A stretch of DNA of 64,000 nucleotides from assembly GCF_007679035.1 (NCBI RefSeq), contig NZ_VEFR01000001.1, positions 806,001-870,000 of the forward strand. The letters are read 5' to 3'. This stretch comes from Agrococcus jejuensis. GTDB lineage: Bacteria > Actinomycetota > Actinomycetes > Actinomycetales > Microbacteriaceae. The translations under genes and the position numbers were made by a program. Of the stretch, positions 28,121-35,400 are shown piece after piece. The notes under the pieces are model-generated. The model saw only the letters and a program-made list of their open reading frames with translations, was not told where the DNA came from and made no database searches. How positions within the stretch are numbered: position 1 is the stretch's first letter; each line of letters begins with the position of its first letter.

Positions 28121-28487
28121 TGCCCTGCACCTCCAACGTCGTCGGGCCGATGAGTCCCAGCACGGGCAGCGGCGCCTGCACCGTGAGCTGCAGCGCGGGG
28201 TGCCCGGCGACCGTCGTCGTCGCGGCGGTGACCGACTGCGCGTAGTCGCTGCCGATGGCCGTCTCGATGAGCACCTGCGCACGCTCGACACCGGCAGAGG
28301 GCGTCGACCCGACGAGCGCGCCGTAGCGCGCACCCTCGGCCGCCGCATCCTGCAGCACGTTGCGCACGTGCAGCCCGAGCGCGAGCTGCATCACCGACAG
28401 CACGACGAGCGTGAGGAGACCCACGACCATCGTGAACTCGGCGACCGCCGAGCCACGCTCGTCGCGCAACGACCGCACGGGACGCAT
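28095..28487 (-). CDS. TadE-like minor pilin-type protein (first copy)
   Basis: 130 residues with the TadE pattern D-E-R-G-S-A-V-A-E-F, helix TMVVGLLTLVVLSVMQLALG, then LHVRNVLQDAAAEGARYGAL. The C-terminal domain is beta-rich. Its ATG overlaps the stop of the small 55-residue gene (TGATG). Likely a minor component assembled with or anchoring the Flp-type pilus in the cell envelope. Confidence 0.78.
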   Translation of the reverse strand: MRPVRSLRDERGSAVAEFTMVVGLLTLVVLSVMQLALGLHVRNVLQDAAAEGARYGALVGSTPSAGVERAQVLIETAIGSDYAQSVTAATTTVAGHPALQLTVQAPLPVLGLIGPTTLEVQGSAALETLD

Positions 28488-28654
28488 CAGAACCCCGTCA
28501 CGCGCTCCATGGCCTGCTGGAACACCTGCGTGAGCGCGGGCCCCGCGACGCCCCAGATCACGATGACCAGCCCGGCCGTCATGAGCGTGACGAGCACCCA
28601 GCCAGGCACGTCGCCGCGCTCCTCCTCCACCAGTCGGCTCCACATGCGGCGCAT
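28487..28654 (-). CDS. 55-residue Flp-pilin-position small membrane protein
   Basis: Short gene between tadC and tadE: MRRMWSRLVEEERGDVPGWV, then a hydrophobic helix (VLVTLMTAGLVIVIWGVAG) and a short amphipathic tail ending AMERVTGF. It occupies the position of the Flp pilin (DUF4244-type) gene of actinobacterial tad loci, and EERGDVPGW before the helix resembles a prepilin cleavage region. AGGAGG lies 7 bases before ATG 28654. Whether it is the major pilin is inferred from position and shape only. Confidence 0.7.
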   Translation of the reverse strand: MRRMWSRLVEEERGDVPGWVLVTLMTAGLVIVIWGVAGPALTQVFQQAMERVTGF

Positions 28655-28699
28655 CGCCGCCTCCTCTCCTCGAACCTCGATCGCGCGGTCGCGCGGTCG

Positions 28700-29635
28700 T
28701 CAGAACCCCACCTGCAGCACATGGATGCCCGGCCACAGCGCGAACGCGACCGTCGTCGGCAGCAGGCCGAAGACGAGCGGCACGAGCATCGCGATCTCCT
28801 TCTTGCCCGCGGCCTCCAGCAGGTCGCGGCGAGCGCCGTCACGGGCGTCCTGCGCCTGCGCCTGCAGCGTCTGGGCGAGCGGCGTGCCCCGCTCGAGCGC
28901 GCCGCGCATCTGGTCGACGCAGCGCGTGACGCCTGGATGGTCGAGCTCGCCACCGAGACGCTCGAGCGCGTCGGAGAGCGACGTGCCGGATGCGGCGTCG
29001 GCGACGACGGTGCCGAGCTCGCGGGCCAGCTCGCCCGTGCCGATGCGTGCGACGCGACGCAGCGCATCCGCGAGTCCTTCTCCTGCGGCGAGGCTGAGCG
29101 CGAGGAACTCGAGCACCGTCGGCAGCTCGCTCGAGATGCGCGCCATGCGGCGTCGCACGGCGCGCTGCAGCAGCCAGTCGGCGAGCAGCGCACCGCTCGC
29201 CGCGGTCACGACGACGAGCGCGATGGGCACGATCGGCGACGCCCCGCGCACGACGGCGAGGGTGCCGACGAGGCCGCCGACGACTGCTCCGGTCGCGGCC
29301 CACACGAGCTGACGGGCGCGGAAGCGCTCCAGCGTGATCGGGCTGCGTGCACGGCGCAGGCGTGCCGCGACGGTCGCGGGCGTGCCGAGCATCGCGTGGA
29401 CGAGGGGCGCGAGGCGGTCGCTCACGGGTGCCGCGACGACGCCGACGACGCGCGTCGGATCGACCGTGCGGCGGGCGACGAGATCGCGAGCGCCGGCCGA
29501 GACGTCGAGCACGTACGGCGCGACGCGATGCAGCAGGCGCGGACGGCGCAGGATGGGCACGAGGCTCACGAGCATCCACAGCCCGAGCCCGAGCGTGGCG
29601 CCGAGCACGAGCGACAGGCCGACCTCGCCGGTCAT
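28700..29635 (-). CDS. tadC: TadC-like type II/IV secretion F-domain protein
   Basis: Inner-membrane platform protein of the Tad pilus, 311 residues. N-terminal helix LSLVLGATLGLGLWMLVSL, two central helices near 135-180, the T2SF domain about 190-300 (ELPTVLEFLALSLAAGEGLADAL, GVTRCVDQMRGALERGTPLA), and a C-terminal helix MLVPLVFGLLPTTVAFALW. ATG 29635 overlaps the tadB stop (ATGA). Confidence 0.85.
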   Translation of the reverse strand: MTGEVGLSLVLGATLGLGLWMLVSLVPILRRPRLLHRVAPYVLDVSAGARDLVARRTVDPTRVVGVVAAPVSDRLAPLVHAMLGTPATVAARLRRARSPITLERFRARQLVWAATGAVVGGLVGTLAVVRGASPIVPIALVVVTAASGALLADWLLQRAVRRRMARISSELPTVLEFLALSLAAGEGLADALRRVARIGTGELARELGTVVADAASGTSLSDALERLGGELDHPGVTRCVDQMRGALERGTPLAQTLQAQAQDARDGARRDLLEAAGKKEIAMLVPLVFGLLPTTVAFALWPGIHVLQVGF

Positions 29636-30492
29636 GCGAACCACCGTCCGTCCTCGGGCAGCCGGCCGAGCCGCACCATGGCGCGGTAGGCGACGACCGA
29701 GACGACGAGGCCGCCCGCGACGATCACGAGACCGCCGGCCGTGTTGTACGCCGAGGCTGCCTCGGGGCGCGACGACAGGAGCAGCAGCACGAGCCATGGC
29801 GCCACGACCCCGAGCCGCGCGGCGCTCACGACCCACGACTGCCGTGCCTCGAGCTCGCTGCGCACCGCGAGGTCCGACCGCAGGTACGCGGCGAGGTCGC
29901 GCAGCACGTGCGCGACCTCCGAGCCGCCGACGTCGCGCGCCATGCGCAGGGTCTCGAGGATGCGGTCGGCGACGGGGTCCGCGAGCCGATCCTTGAGGCG
30001 GTCGAGCGCGTACGCGAACGAGCCCGTCGCGCGGTGGTCGGCCTCGAACGCGCGGAACGCATCACGGGTCTGCGCCGGGCCCGAGGTCGCGAGCGCGGCG
30101 ACGGCGTCGGGCAGCGCGAGCCCGCTGCGCACGCCGGAGACGAGATGGTCGACGACGTCGGGCCACACGAGCGATCGCGCGCGTCGGCGGCGTCGCGCAC
30201 GCCAGGCGACAGCCACGAACGGCGTCGCGAGACCCGCCACCCCGGCGGCGATCGCGATCGGCACGACGGGGCTGACCGCGAGCGCGACGCCCGCGGCGAC
30301 GACGGCGGCGAGCGCGGCCACGACGACGAGCGCGGCGAGCGGCACCTCGTGCAGCCCCGCCTGCGTGAGCCGATCGCGGACGCGTGACGAGCGCCGCTCC
30401 TCCGCGTCGGCGCGCTGCGTGCGCGGCCACAGCCACGGCGACGCGCAGAGCACGAGCGCGAGGCCGAGCAGCGCGCCGAGCACCCACGTCAT
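29632..30492 (-). CDS. tadB: TadB-like type II/IV secretion F-domain protein
   Basis: Second membrane platform protein of the Tad pilus, 286 residues. Helices at about 1-20, 50-100 (LAALVVVAALAAVVAAG and VVPIAIAAGVAGLATPFVA), T2SF domain about 110-225 (VDHLVSGVRSGLALPDAVAA, MARDVGGSEVAHVLRDLAAY), and two C-terminal helices. ATG 30492 overlaps tadA by 4 bases (ATGA). Confidence 0.85.
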   Translation of the reverse strand: MTWVLGALLGLALVLCASPWLWPRTQRADAEERRSSRVRDRLTQAGLHEVPLAALVVVAALAAVVAAGVALAVSPVVPIAIAAGVAGLATPFVAVAWRARRRRRARSLVWPDVVDHLVSGVRSGLALPDAVAALATSGPAQTRDAFRAFEADHRATGSFAYALDRLKDRLADPVADRILETLRMARDVGGSEVAHVLRDLAAYLRSDLAVRSELEARQSWVVSAARLGVVAPWLVLLLLSSRPEAASAYNTAGGLVIVAGGLVVSVVAYRAMVRLGRLPEDGRWFA

Positions 30493-31721
30493 GCGTCGTC
30501 CCTCGCCAGCAGCGCCGGCACGTCGATGCCGGCAGCCTCGTACTTCGCGAGCCGCGACGGATGCCCACCCGTGGGCCGCAGCAGCCCGCCGACGGTGTGG
30601 AAGAGCTGCGAGGCCTCGATCACGTGCCCGTGCGTCGTGCCGGTGGGCGCGAGGATCTCGGTGACGCGTCGGTTGCCGCGCGCATCCATCGCGCAGTGCA
30701 CGACGAGGTCGACGCACGCCGCGACCGTGGGCACGACGAAGCCGGCGTCGATGTTGCGGCCGGCGAGCAGCGGCAGGGTCGTGAGCTTCTGCAGCGCATC
30801 CCTCGCCGTGTTCGCGTGGATGGTGCCCGCGCCTGCGACGCCCGAGTTCAGCGCGATGAGCATGTCGAGCGCCTCGGCGCCGCGCACCTCGCCGACGACC
30901 AGCCGGTCCGGCCGCATGCGCAGCGACTCCTTCACGAGCTGCCGCAGCGTGATCTCGCCCGTGCCCTCGAGCGACGGCTGCCTGCACTGCAGTGCGACGA
31001 CGTCGGCGACCTGCGGGTCGAGCTCGAACGTCTCCTCCACCGTCACGACCCGGTCACGGGGTCTCCCGGCACCCATGAGCGCGCCGAGCAGCGTCGTCTT
31101 GCCCGAGTGCGTCGCACCCGAGACGAGGATGTTCGCGCCCGCGAGCACCGACCGCTGCAGGAACGTCGCCGCCTGGTGGCTGAGCGTGCCGAGCTCGACG
31201 AGGGTCTCGAGGGATGCGAGCCGACGGGAGAACTTACGGATGTTGATGCTCATCGCGCCGCGCGCGACGTCGCCCGACGCGACGTGCAGTCGGGAGCCGT
31301 CGGGCAGTGACGCGTCGACGAACGGCATCGACAGGTCGACGCGGCGGCCGGTGGTCGACAGCATCCGCTCCACGAGGTCGCGCGTCTCCTGCGGCGTGAG
31401 GCGCACGTCGAGCTCCTCGCTCGCACCGCCGCGTGCGACGAAGACGCGGGTTCCCTGGTTGACCCACAGCTCCTCGATCGCCGGGTCGTCGAGATAGGGC
31501 TGCAGCACGCCGAAGCCGGTGATGGCGGCGAGCACCGAGCGCGTCGCCGCCTGCTCGTCGTCGAGCAGCGGATGCGCGCCGCCGAGCGCCCGCTCGGAGT
31601 AGTGCCGCACGGCGTCGCGCACGTACCGATCGGCCAGGTCGCCGCACGATCGAAGGTCGACGCCATCGCGTCGCACGCGGTCGCGCACCATCTCGGTGAT
31701 CGCGACCACGGCTCGACTCAT
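30489..31721 (-). CDS. tadA: Tad pilus assembly ATPase, CpaF/TadA type
   Basis: Secretion ATPase that powers Flp pilus assembly; 410 residues. Walker A GATHSGKTTLL, Asp box TVEETFELDP, Walker B-like RMRPDRLVVGEVRGAEALD, and His box SGVAGAGTIHANTARDAL are all present, with an N-terminal domain reading DDPAIEELWVNQGTRVFV. First gene of the operon. ATG 31721 is preferred; ATG 31781 would begin inside the neighbouring terminator hairpin. No CpaE/Ssd-like gene precedes it and no prepilin peptidase is in the window. Confidence 0.9.
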   Translation of the reverse strand: MSRAVVAITEMVRDRVRRDGVDLRSCGDLADRYVRDAVRHYSERALGGAHPLLDDEQAATRSVLAAITGFGVLQPYLDDPAIEELWVNQGTRVFVARGGASEELDVRLTPQETRDLVERMLSTTGRRVDLSMPFVDASLPDGSRLHVASGDVARGAMSINIRKFSRRLASLETLVELGTLSHQAATFLQRSVLAGANILVSGATHSGKTTLLGALMGAGRPRDRVVTVEETFELDPQVADVVALQCRQPSLEGTGEITLRQLVKESLRMRPDRLVVGEVRGAEALDMLIALNSGVAGAGTIHANTARDALQKLTTLPLLAGRNIDAGFVVPTVAACVDLVVHCAMDARGNRRVTEILAPTGTTHGHVIEASQLFHTVGGLLRPTGGHPSRLAKYEAAGIDVPALLARDDA

Positions 31722-31786
31722 GGCACGAGAGCACAGCACAGCGGCGCCGCACGCGTCACCATCTGTCCACAGGCGGGGCATGACGA

Positions 31787-31814
31787 AGGGCGGCGACCCG
31801 CAGGTCGCCGCCCT
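31787..31814. terminator. Terminator after the alpha/beta hydrolase gene
   Basis: AGGGCGGCGACC (31787-31798) pairs perfectly with GGTCGCCGCCCT (31803-31814) around a 4-base loop. It ends the reverse-strand transcript of the hydrolase just upstream of tadA and insulates the Tad operon from read-through. Confidence 0.8.
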
Positions 31815-31831
31815 CCCTCGAACCGCCGTCG

Positions 31832-32659
31832 CTACGCGTCGACGCCGGGTGCCTCGTCGCTGACGAACGCGAGCAGTGCCGTGTTGAACTCGTCGGCGTG
31901 GCTGGCGTTGAAGCCGTGCGGGGCGTCGTCGATCACGACGAGCTCCGAGTGCGGGATCGCCTCGTGCGTGCGCTTGCCGGAGCCCTCGAAGGGCACCGTG
32001 CCGTCGCCGGCGCCGTGGATGACGAGCGTCGGCACCGTGACCTTCTCGAGGTCGGGGCGGAAGTCGGTGGTCGCCCACGCGTCCATCGCGCCCACGGCCG
32101 CGGTCTGCGACGACTGCTGGCACAGCTCGACGGCCGCCTTCAGCTCGCCGTCGCCCACCTTCACGTCGTCGCCGACCGAGAAGAAGCCGCGCACGAAGTC
32201 CTCGAAGAACGCGTCGCGATCCTCCACGAGGCCGCCGCGCAGCTGCCCGTACAGCTCGTCGTCGAGCGGGCCGTCGGGGTTGTCGTCGGTCTTGTGCATG
32301 TACGGCGTCACCGCTGCGGCGAACACGGCCGAGCGGATGCGGCTCTCGCCGTGGCGGGCGATGTAGCGCGCCACCTCGCCGCCACCCATCGAGAATCCGA
32401 CGAGCGTGACGTCGACGAGGTCGAGGCTCGTGAGCACCGAGTCGAGGTCGTCGGCGAACGTGTCGTAGTCGTAGCCGTCCTCGGGCTTGTCGCTCTGGCC
32501 GAAGCCGCGGCGGTCGTAGTCGACGACGCGGTAGCCGGCCGCCGTGAGCGCGCGACGCTGCGCCTGCCAGGACTCGCCCGACAGGGGCCAGCCGTGGATC
32601 AGCACGACAGGGCGGCCCTCGCCGCCGGAGTCGGTGATGTGGAGTCGGACATCGGTCAT
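31832..32659 (-). CDS. Alpha/beta hydrolase, non-haem chloroperoxidase-like
   Basis: 275-residue alpha/beta hydrolase. Oxyanion region LIHGWPLSGESW, nucleophile Ser90 in G-F-S-M-G-G-G, acid Asp in IHGAGDGTVPFEG and His in DAPHGFNASH. The overall pattern, with DYDRRGFGQSDKP, matches the cofactor-free haloperoxidase/esterase branch. AAGGAG lies 8 bases before ATG 32659. Natural substrate unknown. Sits beside a flavodoxin-fold reductase and an SDR on the same strand, each with a gap, so not clearly an operon. Confidence 0.87.
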   Translation of the reverse strand: MTDVRLHITDSGGEGRPVVLIHGWPLSGESWQAQRRALTAAGYRVVDYDRRGFGQSDKPEDGYDYDTFADDLDSVLTSLDLVDVTLVGFSMGGGEVARYIARHGESRIRSAVFAAAVTPYMHKTDDNPDGPLDDELYGQLRGGLVEDRDAFFEDFVRGFFSVGDDVKVGDGELKAAVELCQQSSQTAAVGAMDAWATTDFRPDLEKVTVPTLVIHGAGDGTVPFEGSGKRTHEAIPHSELVVIDDAPHGFNASHADEFNTALLAFVSDEAPGVDA

Positions 32660-32766
32660 GGTGATGCTCCTTCCGAGAGGGATGGGTCGGTGGTGGTTCG
32701 TGCCGCGCAGGCCATGGGTTTGGTCGACCCGGGGGCCTTGACCAGCCGCGGCGGGGCGGATAGGCG

Positions 32767-33486
32767 TCAGCGGTACTCGGGGTTCTGGAAGCCCCAGCGC
32801 GAGCCCTGCTGCCACTCCTCGGGCAGGTTGCCCTCGGCGGGGATGCCGCCCGCGTCGCGCAGGATCGCCGCCAGGTGCATGAGGTTCCACGCCATGAAGG
32901 TGATGTTCTTCTTCGTGAAGTCGTTGTCGAAGCCCGCGCGCGAGCCGTCGTCGAGCTCGTCGCCGTACGACGGGCCCGGGCCGGCCTCGCCGATCCACCC
33001 CGCCTCGGCGTTCGGCGGGATGGCGACGCCGAGGTGCTGCAGCGCATGCAGGATGACGCCGGTGCAGTGCTTCAGGCCGTCCTCGTTGCCGCCGATGAGC
33101 GCGCCGCCGACCTTGCCGTAGAACACGGCCTGGCCCTTGTCGTTCAGCTCGCCCGAGTGCGCGTAGAGCCGCTCGATCGCGAGGCGCGTCTGGCTGGAGT
33201 TGTCGCCGAGCCAGATGGGGCCGGCGAGCACGAGGATGTCGGCGGCCTGCACCCGCTGCCAGATCTGCGGCCAGTCGTCGCGCTCGGCGCCGTGCTCGGT
33301 CATGTCCGGCTGCACGCCCGGCGCCACGTGATGGTCGACGAGCCGCACGACGTCGACCTCGACGCCCTGCTCGCGCAGCACGTGCGCGCTCGCCTCGATG
33401 AGAGTGTCGGTGTGGCTCTCGGCCGGCGAGGGGGTGAGCGTGCCGTTGATGTAGAGGGCCCGCAGGCCGTCGAAGCGTGATGCCAT
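32767..33486 (-). CDS. Flavodoxin-fold NAD(P)H-dependent oxidoreductase
   Basis: 239-residue flavodoxin-like FMN protein of the NADPH-dependent FMN reductase/WrbA group. Seen: ALYINGTLTPSPAESHTDTL (phosphate-binding loop at the N-terminus), ADILVLAGPIWLGDNSSQ (FMN-binding second loop), and KVGGALIGGNEDG. The start at ATG 33486 has GGAGG only one base away, so translation efficiency or the exact start is uncertain. Likely quinone or flavin reduction in the cytosol; substrate unassigned. Confidence 0.85.
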   Translation of the reverse strand: MASRFDGLRALYINGTLTPSPAESHTDTLIEASAHVLREQGVEVDVVRLVDHHVAPGVQPDMTEHGAERDDWPQIWQRVQAADILVLAGPIWLGDNSSQTRLAIERLYAHSGELNDKGQAVFYGKVGGALIGGNEDGLKHCTGVILHALQHLGVAIPPNAEAGWIGEAGPGPSYGDELDDGSRAGFDNDFTKKNITFMAWNLMHLAAILRDAGGIPAEGNLPEEWQQGSRWGFQNPEYR

Positions 33487-33557
33487 GCCTCCACGCTGGC
33501 TGATTCGACGACCACCCCGCGCGGCCTTGACGGATCGCGCGAGATGGTTCGGTCGCG

Positions 33558-34304
33558 TCAGTCGCGATACGAGTTGATGAGCGAGCCCTGCCACGTGTCG
33601 GGCACGAGCTGCAGCCCCTTCGCGATCGCGGCGAAGGCGGCGTTCGAGTGCACGACCGGCTGGTTGCGGCGCAGGCCGCGCACGCCCTTGCGGGCGATGT
33701 CGTCGGCGCTCGCCCACATCCAGTCGGGGCCGTCCTCGTCGATGCCCATGCGCTCGTGGAACTCGGTGTGCACGAAGCCCGGGCACAGGGCCGTGGCACG
33801 GATGCCGTCGTGCGCGTAGCGGGAGCGGATCGAGCGCGACAGGTTCACGGCGTGGGCCTTCGACGCGGAGTACGAGCCGTACGGGATGAACGCGGCGAAC
33901 GACGCGACCGTGAGGATCCAGCCGCGACCCCGCTCGCGCATGCCGGGCAGCGCCGCGTGCGCAAGACGCAACGGCACGAACGACAGCAGCTCGTGCAGCC
34001 GTCGCTCGTCCTCGATCGACGACTCGTGGAACGGCGCCGCGAGTCCGAAGCCCGCGTTCGACACGAGGATGTCGATCGGCCGATCCGGCAGCGACACGCG
34101 CTGCGCGACCGTCTCGAGCCCCTCGTGGGTCAGCAGGTCGGCCGCGAGCACCTCGGTGGCCGTGTCGAGCGACGCCGCGACCTCGCGCAGCCGCGCCTCG
34201 TCGCGGGCGACGAGCACGACGTCGACGCCCACGCGGGCGAGCTCTCGAGCGATCGCGAGCCCGATGCCCGACGACGCTCCCGTGACCAAGGCTGTGTAGC
34301 GCAT
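33558..34304 (-). CDS. Short-chain dehydrogenase/reductase
   Basis: Classical SDR, 248 residues, NAD(P)-binding TGASSGIG at 8-15, structural NAG in LVSNAGFG, catalytic Ser in VASFAAFIPYGS and the Y-S-A-S-K motif near 151-155. An Arg/Asp after the second strand (LVARDEARL) suggests NADPH preference. Ends with WQGSLINSYRD. Divergent from tRNA-Leu. Substrate unknown. Confidence 0.88.
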   Translation of the reverse strand: MRYTALVTGASSGIGLAIARELARVGVDVVLVARDEARLREVAASLDTATEVLAADLLTHEGLETVAQRVSLPDRPIDILVSNAGFGLAAPFHESSIEDERRLHELLSFVPLRLAHAALPGMRERGRGWILTVASFAAFIPYGSYSASKAHAVNLSRSIRSRYAHDGIRATALCPGFVHTEFHERMGIDEDGPDWMWASADDIARKGVRGLRRNQPVVHSNAAFAAIAKGLQLVPDTWQGSLINSYRD

Positions 34305-34385
34305 CCGCCCATCGAACCAGCCCGATGCCGAGCGCGCGCCGCCATAGGGAAGGCAGAGGGATCGCCGATACGATGAGCCATCACC

Positions 34386-34469
34386 GCGGGAGTGGTGGAA
34401 CTGGCAGACACGCAGGATTTAGGTTCCTGTGCCCGCGAGGGCGTGGGGGTTCGAGTCCCCTCTCCCGCA
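34386..34469 (+). tRNA. tRNA-Leu (anticodon TAG)
   Basis: Folds as a class II tRNA of 84 nt: acceptor GCGGGAG (34386-34392) pairs with CTCCCGC (34462-34468), discriminator A34469. The anticodon stem CAGGA/TCCTG encloses loop TTTAGGT with anticodon TAG at 34420-34422. A long variable arm and T-loop GGTTCGAGTCCCC follow. CCA is not encoded. TACGAT (34369-34374) is a plausible -10. Confidence 0.95.
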
Positions 34470-34545
34470 CGGGCTGCCGCAGCACCGCCGCTCGCCCCGA
34501 GCGCGCGGACACGAAGCGCCAGCATCCAACGTCGAAGGAGTCGGG

Positions 34546-35301
34546 GTGCATCACCTGCCAGCCAACGCGCTGTTCGACGTCGAGGGCCTCATCACGGGCG
34601 CCGGCGGCTGGGCGCTCGTGCTCGTGTGCGCGATCGTCTTCGTCGAGACGGGCCTGCTCGTCGGCTTCCTGCTGCCCGGCGACACCCTGCTCATCATCAC
34701 GGGCGTGCTGTCGTACTCGGGCGTCATCCACCAGCCCGTGTGGCTGTGCATGCTCGCGATCTGGCTGTGCGCCGTCGCCGGCGATCAGGTGGGCTACTAC
34801 ATCGGCTACAAGGCCGGGCCACCGATCTTCCAACGACGATCGTCGGGCCTCTTCTCGCACAAGACGATCGAACGCACGAACGGCTTCTTCGTGAAGTACG
34901 GCCCGTGGGCCGTCATCGTGGCCCGCTTCATCGGCATCGTGCGCACGTTCATGCCCGTCGCGGCAGGCGTCGGGCGCATGCCGTACCGCCGCTTCCTGCG
35001 CTACGACATCGTCGGCGGCCTGCTGTGGGGCGCGGGCCTCACGTTCCTCGGCTGGGCGATCGCCCACATCCCCGGCGTGGCCGACGTCGTGACGCAGTAC
35101 ATCGACCTCGTGATCCTCGGCGTGCTGGCGGTGGCGCTGTGCTTCATCGTCGTGCACGCCATCCAGTCGCGTCGCGAGGTGCAGGCGGAGCGTCGCAGCG
35201 GCACCGACTCGGGGCACGTGTCGACGCTCGACCTCAGCGACGACGTGCGCGTCGATCCGGCGCGGCGCGAGCGCGACGAGCCCGGCGACCAGCGGGCCTG
35301 A
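34546..35301 (+). CDS. DedA-family membrane protein
   Basis: 251-residue DedA/SNARE-associated (VTT-domain) protein, a class now linked to phospholipid or undecaprenyl-phosphate flipping. Features: reentrant FVETGLLVGFLLPGDTLLIITG (split at residues 28-49), AGDQVGYYIGYKAG, FIGIVRTFMPVAAGVGRMPYRRF with the conserved Arg and Pro, and C-terminal helix near 195-215. A charged 40-residue tail follows. GTG 34546 has AAGGAG 5 bases upstream. It lies 76 bases after tRNA-Leu. Confidence 0.9.
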   Translation: MHHLPANALFDVEGLITGAGGWALVLVCAIVFVETGLLVGFLLPGDTLLIITGVLSYSGVIHQPVWLCMLAIWLCAVAGDQVGYYIGYKAGPPIFQRRSSGLFSHKTIERTNGFFVKYGPWAVIVARFIGIVRTFMPVAAGVGRMPYRRFLRYDIVGGLLWGAGLTFLGWAIAHIPGVADVVTQYIDLVILGVLAVALCFIVVHAIQSRREVQAERRSGTDSGHVSTLDLSDDVRVDPARRERDEPGDQRA

Positions 35302-35384
35302 CGCCCCTCCCACCCGGTCCACAGGCGCCTGCGAGCCGGGCGCTCCAGATGGTCATGCCCGCGTAACACGAGCGACACAGCCAC

Positions 35385-35399
35385 GAGTCACAGTGACTC
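35385..35399. promoter_or_regulatory. Perfect palindrome directly before the GH92 gene
   Basis: GAGTCAC-A-GTGACTC is a perfect 15-base palindrome ending one base before the GH92 ATG at 35401, where the RBS should be. It suits a dimeric sugar-responsive repressor (LacI or GntR type) or could sequester the start in RNA. No regulator gene is adjacent. Confidence 0.6.
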
Positions 35400-35400
35400 C

